A DNA stretch of 64,000 nt from Pseudomonas kielensis (GTDB lineage: Bacteria > Pseudomonadota > Gammaproteobacteria > Pseudomonadales > Pseudomonadaceae): contig NZ_JACMYG010000030.1 in the NCBI RefSeq assembly GCF_014236655.1, positions 1 to 64,000 on the forward strand. Direction: 5' to 3'. Shown piece by piece: positions 1 through 8,241 of the stretch. Both the position numbers and the translations under genes were made by a program. Positions within the stretch are counted from its first letter, which is position 1. Each line of letters opens with the position of its first letter. The notes under the pieces are model-generated. The model was not told the origin of the DNA. It ran no database searches and saw only the letters and a list, made by a program, of their open reading frames with translations.

Positions 1-849
1 GTTCCAGGAAGGCTGGTATCAATAGGGTATGTGCGAGAGGACAACGAAGATCTTCGTCCTTTGTCTAATGTTGAGCTGGCTGAGTTTTTGAAGGTTATTG
101 AAGGTGAGGAGTGGTCAGCACTAGAACGTCTTATACTGTTGACGGCTTTGATGACTGGCGCCCGTAAGCAGACCGTGCTTACGATGCGGTTAAAGCATCT
201 AAAAGGGTTCATTTCAGAAAGGCTGCAGGCAGATGGCACCTATCTGTTACATGCCGGTCCAGGCACAGGGATGGATACCAAGAAAGACCGTAGCCAACGT
301 TTGCACGTGCCAAAGCAACTTGCTGAGGAGTTACGGGTGCTTGGAGATAGTCCGATGATGAGGCAACGGCGAGATAAGTTTAGAGCCGCTCTGTCTTTAT
401 ATTACCCAAATATACAGATAAAAGACGAGGATATGTACGTCTTTTTATCTGATCAGGGAGGGTGTTATTACATGGCAAAAGATGATCCGCGCTACCCTAT
501 TGTCAAATCTAGACCCATTGGCCAAGTCACAGACACAATAAAGCGAAAAATATTGCAAAAGACATCTGATAAGTACCCTCAGGACTTTTCGTATCACTGG
601 TTGCGTGCGACTTTTGGGTTTCAGCTCTATCAAAGATTGCAGGCCCTTATTGTTGTGGGGCTTATGCGTCCAGGAGATGATATTGATTTTATAATGGAGC
701 GAATGCACCACGCCACACGAGAGATGACAGAGCATTACCTTCAACTATTCAAGATGCTTCCTCAGAAAACTGTCGCGCAGGAAAAGTTTGAGGCTAGTCT
801 ATTTTCAGGTAGTTATTCAAGTTTTATACTGAGTGCTCAAGATGAATAG
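1..849 (+). CDS. Tyrosine recombinase of a Gmt/Tn554-like trio (5' end outside window)
   Basis: The reading frame is open from the first base, so the gene starts upstream; the GTG at 31 is probably internal. The visible 283 codons carry the tyrosine-recombinase landmarks: an arginine in TGARKQTVL (about nt 154-180), HWLRA (about 592-606, the HxxR box), then MHHA and a candidate tyrosine nucleophile in EHYL (about 730). It overlaps the next gene by 8 bases. The set of consecutive large recombinase-type genes plus a small coiled-coil gene resembles Tn554 TnpABC and the described gamma-mobile-trio modules; this would be the GmtY-like member. The exact name is from memory. Base composition is AT-richer than the ter cluster, consistent with transfer. 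Confidence 0.8.
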   Translation, partial: VPGRLVSIGYVREDNEDLRPLSNVELAEFLKVIEGEEWSALERLILLTALMTGARKQTVLTMRLKHLKGFISERLQADGTYLLHAGPGTGMDTKKDRSQRLHVPKQLAEELRVLGDSPMMRQRRDKFRAALSLYYPNIQIKDEDMYVFLSDQGGCYYMAKDDPRYPIVKSRPIGQVTDTIKRKILQKTSDKYPQDFSYHWLRATFGFQLYQRLQALIVVGLMRPGDDIDFIMERMHHATREMTEHYLQLFKMLPQKTVAQEKFEASLFSGSYSSFILSAQDE

Positions 850-2776
850 TCATGTTGATTGGTCATTTCGTGAAACAAAAGTCATCACGGTAGATGAAAT
901 CAGTCAGGAGCATGTGTTTCCGGAGCGCTTGCGTCTAAAGCTTGCCAATGCAAAGGGGTATAAGTCGCCTATCGATATTGGGAGTATCGCATATGCAACG
1001 CGAGGCGAAGCTAGATCGAGGGAGTTTGACAATGCCGGTACTATATCGGTTGTCGAGTCATCTCTTGTGGAAAGTAGGCGTGAGCTAGTGGTGAAGCTCC
1101 TCGATTCTCTAATAGGTTTGCGCGATAATTCGATAGTAACCCAGTTTAGAGTGTTGCACATTGTCGTGAATTGGTTAAATGCCAATGGTTATGTGGAGGT
1201 TTTTACTGATGTGAGTTGTGCATCTAGAGCATACGCTGACTACACATCTTATCTTAATGATTCAATCAGAAAAGGGGATTTTGCTCCTCAGCATGCCGCT
1301 AAATGTCAGAAGACCTTACAGTTCATAATTGGACTCCAGTTTTCATCAGTAGTGGATTATGTAGTTCGTAGTGCCGTGCCAATTGCTAGGCAAAGAAAAG
1401 CAATAAAGCCGCCTAGAGAATCCGATGTACACTTTTTTACGGACGTATGTATTGCCATTGCGCGTGATTACAGTAATTTTATTCTTGAGCAAGAGCCATT
1501 TCCATGCGTAGTCCGGATAAGAAATTATGAAGTTGTTAAGTTTCCTTCTAATGGTGGAATGAATAGTCCTTTTCGACAGGGGCATGATTGTTATAACGTG
1601 GCAGAAAGACGTGTTGCAACAGTCGAAGAATACATGTCCAAATATGCTGGAAGAGGTCAGACAATTAGGCTTTGTGAAGCAGAGCGTGCTATAGCAGATG
1701 CGCAGGCTAGCGTAGAATTTGCTAATTCTGAATCTCGTAATTATGTCCGGTTGCAAATGGCCGCCTTTGCTGTAAAAGCATATATTTCTCTTTTTATGTT
1801 GATGACAGGTGCATCACCTACTGAACTGGAACAGTTTAGTTATGAGGATGCTCTGGGGATTGATAAGTCAGTATTGAAGAAAGAATTAACGGCTGTAAAA
1901 TTTCGTGCTAGAGGAAAGATGACCGGATATGTCTTAGGGCGAAAAAAAGGGTTAACACTGCTTCGAGAGTATTTTAAGTTGCGTGATTGGATTCTCAATG
2001 GAGAATATGTTGATAGATTGTTTTTCAAGATAAAGATTTCTAAAGGCGCTGTTTGTCTATTATTTTCTGATCTTGATGCCGGGGCTGCGGCAACTAGGTT
2101 TTACTCATCGATTTCGGGCGTTTTTGTAGATGGCAAATATCCAAAAATAACCTATAACAAGGCGCGTAAGCATAAAAGTTCCGCTCATCACGCGGCTAAG
2201 TACTCCCTGGAAACAGTTGCGCGGGCGTTAAATCATTCCAGTGGGGTGAATATTTCGTCGTACTCAGAAGCCACTGTTGAACAGCAGGAAAGTGAGTTTG
2301 GTACTTACTGGGATTCAGTGCGTAAAGCTGCTCAAATGGTACGTGAGCGAAGTGTTACAGCGTCAGATAAACTTGACTCAATTGCCGTTGGTCATTGTGA
2401 CTCGTTCAGGTTTCCAGTTCCCGTCAGCGATACCGAAGCACCGGTGATTCAGCCGAATTGTCGTAATCAGTACGGCTGTTTGTATTGCACTCATTATTTC
2501 TGTCACGCCGATGAAGATGATATTCATAAGTTATTAAGTCTCCATTATGTGGTTAACGCTGTACGCAATACTGCTCAGGATAGTGGTCACGCAGAAGTAC
2601 TCTATAAGGACTTATCCATTCGGGTCGAGTTTATCTTAGAGGCAATTGCAAATCGCTCGGAGTCTGTTTCGCAGTTAGTATCTGCCATGAGGAATAAAGT
2701 ATTTAATCTTGGGGTGCTAACGCCATTTTGGGAGCGACGCCTGCAACGCTATGAAGCAATGGGGGTTGTATTTTGA
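842..2776 (+). CDS. Large recombinase-like protein of the trio, catalytic residues degenerate
   Basis: This 644-residue protein starts at ATG 842, inside the end of the preceding gene. A GTG at 833 is possible but less likely. It has the general layout of an integrase: a region TGASPTELEQ where a box-I arginine would be expected but is missing, a later HHAAKY segment (about nt 2185) in place of HxxR, and LNHSSGV followed by a tyrosine-containing stretch. The C-terminal part has clustered cysteines and histidines (CLYCTHYFC), suggesting a metal-binding knuckle. I infer a structural or accessory recombinase subunit, comparable to a GmtZ-like or VPA1269-like protein. The family name is uncertain. 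Its TGA overlaps the TTG start of the next gene. Confidence 0.65.
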   Translation: MNSHVDWSFRETKVITVDEISQEHVFPERLRLKLANAKGYKSPIDIGSIAYATRGEARSREFDNAGTISVVESSLVESRRELVVKLLDSLIGLRDNSIVTQFRVLHIVVNWLNANGYVEVFTDVSCASRAYADYTSYLNDSIRKGDFAPQHAAKCQKTLQFIIGLQFSSVVDYVVRSAVPIARQRKAIKPPRESDVHFFTDVCIAIARDYSNFILEQEPFPCVVRIRNYEVVKFPSNGGMNSPFRQGHDCYNVAERRVATVEEYMSKYAGRGQTIRLCEAERAIADAQASVEFANSESRNYVRLQMAAFAVKAYISLFMLMTGASPTELEQFSYEDALGIDKSVLKKELTAVKFRARGKMTGYVLGRKKGLTLLREYFKLRDWILNGEYVDRLFFKIKISKGAVCLLFSDLDAGAAATRFYSSISGVFVDGKYPKITYNKARKHKSSAHHAAKYSLETVARALNHSSGVNISSYSEATVEQQESEFGTYWDSVRKAAQMVRERSVTASDKLDSIAVGHCDSFRFPVPVSDTEAPVIQPNCRNQYGCLYCTHYFCHADEDDIHKLLSLHYVVNAVRNTAQDSGHAEVLYKDLSIRVEFILEAIANRSESVSQLVSAMRNKVFNLGVLTPFWERRLQRYEAMGVVF

Positions 2777-4815
2777 GTGCCTCTGCGGTAAGTGGTTTAT
2801 ATGCCGCCATGGGTAATTTGGGTGCCGTTGCTCCTGATGCTGCAATGCTGGATATAAACTTTAAACCCTCATCTGAGTTTGTTCTGTGTCGAAATAAACA
2901 TGGTACGCCAACGGCAATATATAAAGAGTGGATATGGGACTTTAATCCATATCGACTTGGAGCGACGAGGGTCACGAAATTTAGATTTGATAAGATTTTA
3001 AAGGCGATTGGTCCCGAAAACAAAGCGTTGATCGATGAGGTGAAATACATTATCTATTGTCTTGCATATTTCGCAGGAGGTGGTCGTCTGGGGCGGTTGA
3101 GTGCAAAGACATTAGAGCAGCGCTGGGTGGTTTTGCGGAGCGCGGTGTTGTTTTGTTATGAGCAAATCCAAAAGCCTTTAGTTGGTGTGTTGTCCTTGCA
3201 ACAACTTTTCAGTACCCCGGTCTATTTGGCAGCGTTTATTGCTGAGAGGGCGCAGCCACATTTTCCGCAAATGCTATCAGCTTTGCTTGCCAATTTAATT
3301 TCTGTTGGTGATGATCGATTGGGTTATCGCGTTATTAGTTCGCGTGATATTGAATTGCGTCGACATGAGCCTAATCAACATCCGGTTATTCCAACTAGGA
3401 TCTATTTGGAGCTAATAAACGTTCTCCAAGATATGCTTGATCAGATTCACCGAGGCGTAGAAAGCCTGGAGTGCTTTGTATCTAAGTTTTGCGATGAATT
3501 CTATGGGCTCGCTCATGATGTTCAGAAAAGTCTGTTGCCTGGCGGAAAGGCTAATTACAGACCAATTATGACTGAGGTGCTTCAGGCTCATTGTCTGAAT
3601 GAGGTTTTTTCTGGAGTTTTTTCTTGTTCTCATAAAAGAGGGTTGAGCCCTGCGCTATTGAAAATGCAATACATTGTAAAAAACGTAATTCACTTATACA
3701 CAGGCATGAGAGAGCAAGAGGTGCTGCGCATGCAGTATGATTGTTTGTCTGATGAGATCTATTTAAAGGAGGTCGTTGATGATAATGGAGTGACTCGCGA
3801 CTTGGCGAGATCAGTCTCAGTTCTGTCGACGACCACAAAATTTACAGGGTACAAAAAATCAGAATCGTGGTTCGCGCCGAGCGAAGTTGTCAAGGCTGTA
3901 AAAATTGCGCAGGCAATTTGTCGAGGACTAGCAAGTATCTATAAAATTGATGTGGATAATGACTGTCCATTATTTCTAAATCCCGCAGTCCTTCGAAAAC
4001 GCAATACCGATGTTGGTGTGGGGAAGTTAGGGAATTTTTATAATAAAATTCCTCTAATAGAAGGTGTCAGGATTGAGCTTTCTGACATACAGGAGTTGGC
4101 GCAAACTGATACGAAGCGTGACTTTTACAGTGAGCCAGAGTTTGCGGTAGGTCGTTCTTGGCCGCTGACAGGTCACCAGTTTCGCCGTTCATTAGCTTTC
4201 TATGGTAGCAATAGTGGATTTATTTCGTTGCCCAGTTTGAAGTCGCAATACAAACAAGTGACTCTCGAAATGGCTCGCTATTACAGTAATGGGTTTCAAA
4301 ATCTAAAGACTATTTTTGGATACTACGATCCGAAAAGTAATGGCTTTGTCTTGCCCAACTCGCATGTTGCGTTGGAGTTTCAGATGGGGATGCCGATGGC
4401 TGTTGCGAATCAACTGCTGTCCGATGTGCTGTTCAGGGAAGCACCATTGTTCGGAGGCACGGGGTCTTATATTGAGAAGCAGAAAGCTCGTTTTAAGAAT
4501 GGTGAAGTATGCATTGAGGATGTTAGGGCAGACACTTTGATTCGTGTGAAGAATTGCGAGATTAGCTATCGGCCAACTTTTTTAGGTGGTTGTTCTAAGG
4601 TTGGTCGATGTGATTATTTTTTGCTTGGTGATTTCACAGAATGTTTGATATGTGAAGGCGCAATAATACAGCCTGAAAAAGTTGGCCATGCCATTGAGGC
4701 TATGACTGAAGAGTTAACGCTATATTCTTATGGTTCGGGAGAATATCAAGTAGCCAATGGGGATCTTGAACGACTCCTGAGCTTTAAGGCGCGCTTTATT
4801 GATAAGGATGTGTAG
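2773..4815 (+). CDS. Large tyrosine-recombinase-like integrase, third gene of the set
   Basis: This 680-residue protein begins at TTG 2773 in a TTGA overlap with the previous stop, so translation is coupled. Unlike its upstream neighbour it keeps recognisable catalytic boxes: TGMREQEVL (box-I arginine, about nt 3700), HQFRRS (HxxR, about 4171) and MARYY (candidate tyrosine, about 4271). The C-terminus has a cysteine cluster (GGCSKVGRC, then CLIC) that probably binds metal. It is much longer than simple phage integrases, as in Tn554 TnpB-type and gamma-mobile-trio proteins. With the first gene it is the more likely catalytic partner. The operon continues after two bases. Confidence 0.7.
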   Translation: MSASAVSGLYAAMGNLGAVAPDAAMLDINFKPSSEFVLCRNKHGTPTAIYKEWIWDFNPYRLGATRVTKFRFDKILKAIGPENKALIDEVKYIIYCLAYFAGGGRLGRLSAKTLEQRWVVLRSAVLFCYEQIQKPLVGVLSLQQLFSTPVYLAAFIAERAQPHFPQMLSALLANLISVGDDRLGYRVISSRDIELRRHEPNQHPVIPTRIYLELINVLQDMLDQIHRGVESLECFVSKFCDEFYGLAHDVQKSLLPGGKANYRPIMTEVLQAHCLNEVFSGVFSCSHKRGLSPALLKMQYIVKNVIHLYTGMREQEVLRMQYDCLSDEIYLKEVVDDNGVTRDLARSVSVLSTTTKFTGYKKSESWFAPSEVVKAVKIAQAICRGLASIYKIDVDNDCPLFLNPAVLRKRNTDVGVGKLGNFYNKIPLIEGVRIELSDIQELAQTDTKRDFYSEPEFAVGRSWPLTGHQFRRSLAFYGSNSGFISLPSLKSQYKQVTLEMARYYSNGFQNLKTIFGYYDPKSNGFVLPNSHVALEFQMGMPMAVANQLLSDVLFREAPLFGGTGSYIEKQKARFKNGEVCIEDVRADTLIRVKNCEISYRPTFLGGCSKVGRCDYFLLGDFTECLICEGAIIQPEKVGHAIEAMTEELTLYSYGSGEYQVANGDLERLLSFKARFIDKDV

Positions 4816-4817
4816 CT

Positions 4818-5246
4818 ATGCGTTCTAATAAAGTAGTTGGTCGTGGTTTGCTTGAGTGTGAAGAGGCGTTGCAGCGCCTTCTCGAAGGCAGGCCAGTTGT
4901 GGCGGAGCATGTAGGCTTATCTCGTTCGAAAATCACCGCGAGCATTGTAAGTTTCGAAGCCGGATTTGATCGTGGCTACCTCAAGAAATCTCGTAACGCA
5001 CATTTGCCCATATTAGCCAGGATTGAGGCTTTTCGTGCAGAGGCAAATCGGGGGGGCAGTCATTCAAACACTAAAAAAATTGACAGTTTGGAAGATAAGC
5101 TTGATGCCTTGGCGACTGAATTAGCAACTGTTCGTGCGCAGCGCGACCGGGTCCTCACACAAAATCTACAGCTATGGGAACGCGTAAGGGAGTTAGAGTT
5201 GGCGGAGCGCCAAATCAAGCCTTTTCAGGTTAGGTTGCATCCTTAA
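4818..5246 (+). CDS. Small coiled-coil protein, GmtX/TnpC-like
   Basis: This 142-residue protein begins 2 bases after the preceding stop. The first half (LSRSKITASIVSFEAGFD) looks like a short helix-turn-helix or recombinase-accessory region. From about residue 85 it is a heptad-like coiled coil (DSLEDKLDALATELATVRAQ). Position, size and coiled coil match TnpC of Tn554 and GmtX of gamma-mobile-trio elements, proteins that accompany the recombinases. I rate the family match as likely, not proven. It is the last gene of the recombinase operon; the next gene lies on the other strand. Confidence 0.6.
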   Translation: MRSNKVVGRGLLECEEALQRLLEGRPVVAEHVGLSRSKITASIVSFEAGFDRGYLKKSRNAHLPILARIEAFRAEANRGGSHSNTKKIDSLEDKLDALATELATVRAQRDRVLTQNLQLWERVRELELAERQIKPFQVRLHP

Positions 5247-5301
5247 AGTCAAGGTTTGTCTCTACCTCAATGAGGTTGCTAGGGGGCAATTCCTGACCTT
5301 A

Positions 5302-5529
5302 TCAATCGCTAGCATCTTTGGCTGTCGGCAGAAGTGACCCTGGTTCACACCCTAGGCTCAAAGCAATCTGATAAAGCTTCTCGACCGTTATGTTTACCTC
5401 TCCACGTTCGATGCGCCCCATATAGCTACGATCAACCTTGCAGACGAGAGCTAGGACGTCTTGGGACAAGCCCTTAGCCTTCCTTGCTTCCCGTATCTTC
5501 GTTCCCAAGGCCTTCGCCAATTTCCCCAT
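5302..5529 (-). CDS. XRE-family HTH regulator (controller-type)
   Basis: This 75-residue protein is almost entirely one XRE helix-turn-helix domain: KIREARKAKGLSQDVLA, then RSYMGRIERGEVNITVEKL, the classic layout of Cro/C.protein-like regulators. It starts at ATG 5529 on the minus strand, and its Shine-Dalgarno lies inside the arm of a perfect 10-bp inverted repeat (5531-5555). It diverges from the winged-helix/helicase operon, so it probably represses both itself and that operon. Small controllers of this kind often govern restriction-modification or other defence cargo. The DNA target is inferred from position only. Confidence 0.85.
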   Translation of the reverse strand: MGKLAKALGTKIREARKAKGLSQDVLALVCKVDRSYMGRIERGEVNITVEKLYQIALSLGCEPGSLLPTAKDASD

Positions 5530-5530
5530 A

Positions 5531-5555
5531 GCTGCCTCAACCTGCTTGAGGCAGC
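5531..5555. promoter_or_regulatory. Perfect inverted repeat, probable XRE operator
   Basis: GCTGCCTCAA and TTGAGGCAGC form a 10-bp perfect inverted repeat with a 5-base spacer. It ends one base before the XRE start codon and contains its GAGG ribosome-binding site. The plus-strand promoter (5568-5596) begins 12 bases further on. It could act as a protein operator for both genes and, in RNA, as a hairpin hiding the XRE ribosome site. Confidence 0.7.
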
Positions 5556-5567
5556 ACTATCGGGCGT

Positions 5568-5596
5568 TTGCGGACGAATCAGCCACGGACTATAAT
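5568..5596 (+). promoter_or_regulatory. Sigma-70-type promoter of the winged-helix/helicase operon
   Basis: A -35 box TTGCGG (5568-5573) and a perfect -10 box TATAAT (5591-5596) are separated by 17 bases. Transcription would start near 5603, 28 bases before ATG 5631. The adjacent inverted repeat suggests control by the divergent XRE protein. Confidence 0.7.
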
Positions 5597-5630
5597 CCGT
5601 ATTTTTGTTCGCGGAACTCTGGGTGCCTGC

Positions 5631-6224
5631 ATGAAACATGATTCATTCGAATTCGACAGGCAGTTGTACGACTTGCTTTGCCAAGAAATACATCAGCGGT
5701 TCACGACTCGCCAGCTTCGAGATGCCTATGCAGCGACTCTAGACTTCCCTGGCTATGAGCTGGGCGCAGTTCGGATTTACGTTTATGAGCAAATCCGTCG
5801 ACTGATTCGTGCCGGCTGGGTTGTGAAGTCGCCGAAACTCAGTAAGCGTGGACAGCTCTTCCATCTGTTGGAAATGCCGGCCCATATAAACCTTGTGCTG
5901 GTTGCTTCCCGATTTCAAAGACCTGACAACTCATCCCCTTTTCACTCTGAAAGCGTTGAAGGTCCGTTGGTCGAGCTGCCAACACGATCAGCACAAAATG
6001 AATCGGACGACCAAGGCCGTCTTCAAGAAATGCTAAAAGAGACTCGCCTAGACCTCCTGTCCTCAATGGGGGAAACGGAGCGTTACAAACAGCTCTTTGA
6101 GGAGATCCCTGTTTTAAGAGCCCGGCTTCAAGGCGAATACCATGAGGTTCGAGACCGCAGCTCTCGGTTGCTGGGGCATCTTCGTGCGCTCGAAAACTCG
6201 CTCAAGGCAATTGCCGCGGCATGA
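5631..6224 (+). CDS. Winged-helix-like / coiled-coil protein, function unknown
   Basis: I do not recognise a named family. ATG 5631 is preferred over a TTG at 5568, because the latter lies in the -35 box. The 197-residue product has an N-terminal region that reads like a winged helix (TRQLRDAYAATL, VYEQIRRLIRAGWVVKSP, a turn, then LSKRGQLFHLLEMP), a polar linker, and a C-terminal coiled coil (LQEMLKETRLDLLSSMGETE through RDRSSRLLGHLRALENSLK). Its ATGA stop overlaps the helicase start, so the two are translationally coupled and probably form one complex or pathway. The module sits directly behind the recombinase genes, the usual cargo place. A DNA-binding partner of the helicase is the simplest inference. 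Confidence 0.75.
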   Translation: MKHDSFEFDRQLYDLLCQEIHQRFTTRQLRDAYAATLDFPGYELGAVRIYVYEQIRRLIRAGWVVKSPKLSKRGQLFHLLEMPAHINLVLVASRFQRPDNSSPFHSESVEGPLVELPTRSAQNESDDQGRLQEMLKETRLDLLSSMGETERYKQLFEEIPVLRARLQGEYHEVRDRSSRLLGHLRALENSLKAIAAA

Positions 6225-7615
6225 CAAAATCTCTTCGAGAGTGGCAAAGGGAATGTATAGAAACCGCGCTTGAGCACTATCGCGGTAACCCTCACTTCTT
6301 CTGCCAAGCAACACCAGGTTCGGGAAAAACGCGAATGGCAGCAGAGCTAGCCAAGGTGCTGCTCGAGCGCAATGAAATTGATTTGATCCTTTGTTTCGCT
6401 CCATCTCGACAAGTGGTAGATGGCTTCCGTCGGACGTTTGCCGAAGTGCTCGGGAGACGGCTTGATGGGTTAATCGGCGCTGTGGGTGCTGTGTGTACCT
6501 ATCAAGGTATGGAGTATCGGGATGAGGCGTTTTGGAGGCTCTTCGATGAGCATCGTATATTCGCCGTATTTGATGAGATACATCACTGTGCAGGCCACGA
6601 TGCGCTGTTAAGCAATGCTTGGGGCCAACAGATCATTCAGAGAGTTCAAGATCGCGCAGCATGCACGCTTGCACTTTCGGGTACTCCTTGGCGATCTGAT
6701 CAAAAGGCAATCGCCTTGGCACGCTATTCCACGCCTGAGGCAAATCTTATCTGCGATTATCGATATGGATTGCCAGAGGCAATCGCGGACCAAGTTTGTC
6801 GATCGCCTCGGATAGTCATTCTTGACAATCAAATGGTTAGGTTTTCTGAGGCCGTTGCAAGCGAGAATACGGTCACGATTTTCCCAAACATAGCCAGGCT
6901 TTTGGCCGACTCTCCTGTGTCCTACGAAGATCTTTTATGTCATGAGGATATTCTCAAGCAGCTACTGCTCTTGGGGTGTAACAAGCTTAATTCGATTCGC
7001 GAGGTGAAGCCTGACGCCGGCGGCCTAGTGGTAGCAACGAACATTGAACATGCCCATCAGATCGCGGCTATGCTCCGGCACCAAGGTGAGATGTGCCAAG
7101 TCGTAACCAACAAGACTCCCAATGCTCAGCAGGTAATCAACGACTTTCGCTACAGCAGTTGTCCTTGGATAGTCGCTGTTGGGATGATCAGTGAAGGGAC
7201 GGATATCCCTAGGTTACAGGTGTGCTGTCACCTGAGTCGGATCAGGACCGAATTATACTACCGACAAGTTCTAGGACGGATCCTGCGTCGTTCAACTACG
7301 ACTGACAACGAAGCATGGCTTTACGTCCTGGCGGAACCAACGCTTCAGCAGTTTTCTGAGCGGGTAGCTGATGACTTGCCAGATTCCCATGCTGTGCTCA
7401 GCTTGGTACGGGGGGCGCCGAGTGACTCCGTCAGCTACGAGTTTGGAAGTGGCGATGCTGAGTCGAGGAGCGATCTGGAGATCGGGTTCGGCCTTATGCA
7501 TCCAGATCAAGCTGGTCATAGCTCTTCAGCGTCTCTTAAAGACTTCGTGATTGGACCTGCATACGAGCTTAGTTTTTCGCAACACTACCGCACGCAGTTA
7601 CTTCGAGTTTGTTAA
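6221..7615 (+). CDS. SF2 DEAD/DEAH-type helicase (COG1061-like)
   Basis: This 464-residue superfamily-2 ATPase has a Q-like region REWQRECIE near the N-terminus, Walker A TPGSGKT (residues 31-37), DEIH (about 118-121), SGTPW (about 153), a second RecA domain with GMISEGTDIP, and motif VI RQVLGRILRR (about 348-357). That is a complete helicase core. The tail after motif VI is short (about 110 residues) with no recognised nuclease domain. It overlaps the upstream coiled-coil gene by 4 bases and is probably controlled by the XRE protein. Related helicases occur in restriction and other anti-phage systems, so a defence role as cargo of the mobile element is plausible but inferred. Confidence 0.85.
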   Translation: MTKSLREWQRECIETALEHYRGNPHFFCQATPGSGKTRMAAELAKVLLERNEIDLILCFAPSRQVVDGFRRTFAEVLGRRLDGLIGAVGAVCTYQGMEYRDEAFWRLFDEHRIFAVFDEIHHCAGHDALLSNAWGQQIIQRVQDRAACTLALSGTPWRSDQKAIALARYSTPEANLICDYRYGLPEAIADQVCRSPRIVILDNQMVRFSEAVASENTVTIFPNIARLLADSPVSYEDLLCHEDILKQLLLLGCNKLNSIREVKPDAGGLVVATNIEHAHQIAAMLRHQGEMCQVVTNKTPNAQQVINDFRYSSCPWIVAVGMISEGTDIPRLQVCCHLSRIRTELYYRQVLGRILRRSTTTDNEAWLYVLAEPTLQQFSERVADDLPDSHAVLSLVRGAPSDSVSYEFGSGDAESRSDLEIGFGLMHPDQAGHSSSASLKDFVIGPAYELSFSQHYRTQLLRVC

Positions 7616-8241
7616 TCCCCGGCCACTCATCTGGTGCGCGCGAGCGGGTTTTGGCTTATGCGGAAATGGACCTTCACGGGTGTCCTCGTTTCATGGAATG
7701 TGGATACGCGGAATTTTGCCCAATCGCGTAGTTGTTGACCCTTTAGTCGCCGGACTCCAGGTGGTGGTATAGATTATCCCGGGGTCGATACTGGTTCAAA
7801 ACTTGAGGACGGTACGGGGTGAGCTTCAGTTGCCCTGCAGCTTCATACGCTGAAATAGAATGTCTGTGGACGATTTACTTGATGTCGCTGCAAAATTGTT
7901 AGAAAAATGTTGCGATCGGTGCCCATTCTTAACTGGACTCGACTCGAAAATGACGATGCTGTTTGTTTTTCTCCGGCTGACCTCGCCTAGTTTTGCCTCA
8001 CCACCACCGTCCCGAATTATTTTACGAGCGCAGGAACCGCATGCAAGCGGTCCAGTTTAAAACCTGAAAACCGAAATTGTGGATGGGAGCTTGTCTCGTG
8101 ATGACGCTCTCCTGGAACAACGCGCTGCATTGCCTTGACGCTACGGCCGGACTCGTTATGTTCCGGTTGAACTTATCGGATGCTGTCAGTCCCCGTCATC
8201 GGGTTTGACTGTCAGTGCACATCTACAAGTGAGGTTAAAAC
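7616..8241. other. Intergenic region between the mobile module and the ter cluster
   Basis: These 626 bases hold no gene I can support; the short open frames have no convincing protein features. The right end of the recombinase element is expected here, but no terminal repeat can be identified because the left end lies outside the window. The ter promoter is near 8135-8162. Confidence 0.6.
8135..8162 (+). promoter_or_regulatory. Likely promoter of the ter biosynthetic operon
   Basis: TTGACG (8135-8140) and TATGTT (8157-8162) are 16 bases apart, upstream of the ATP-grasp start at 8242. The leader of about 75 bases ends in GTGAGG, a usable ribosome-binding site. Confidence 0.5.

Noticed and set aside
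7860..8060. 66-codon plus-strand frame in the gap before the ter cluster
   Set aside because: No ribosome site or domain; low-complexity ending; its start is plausible only by chance.
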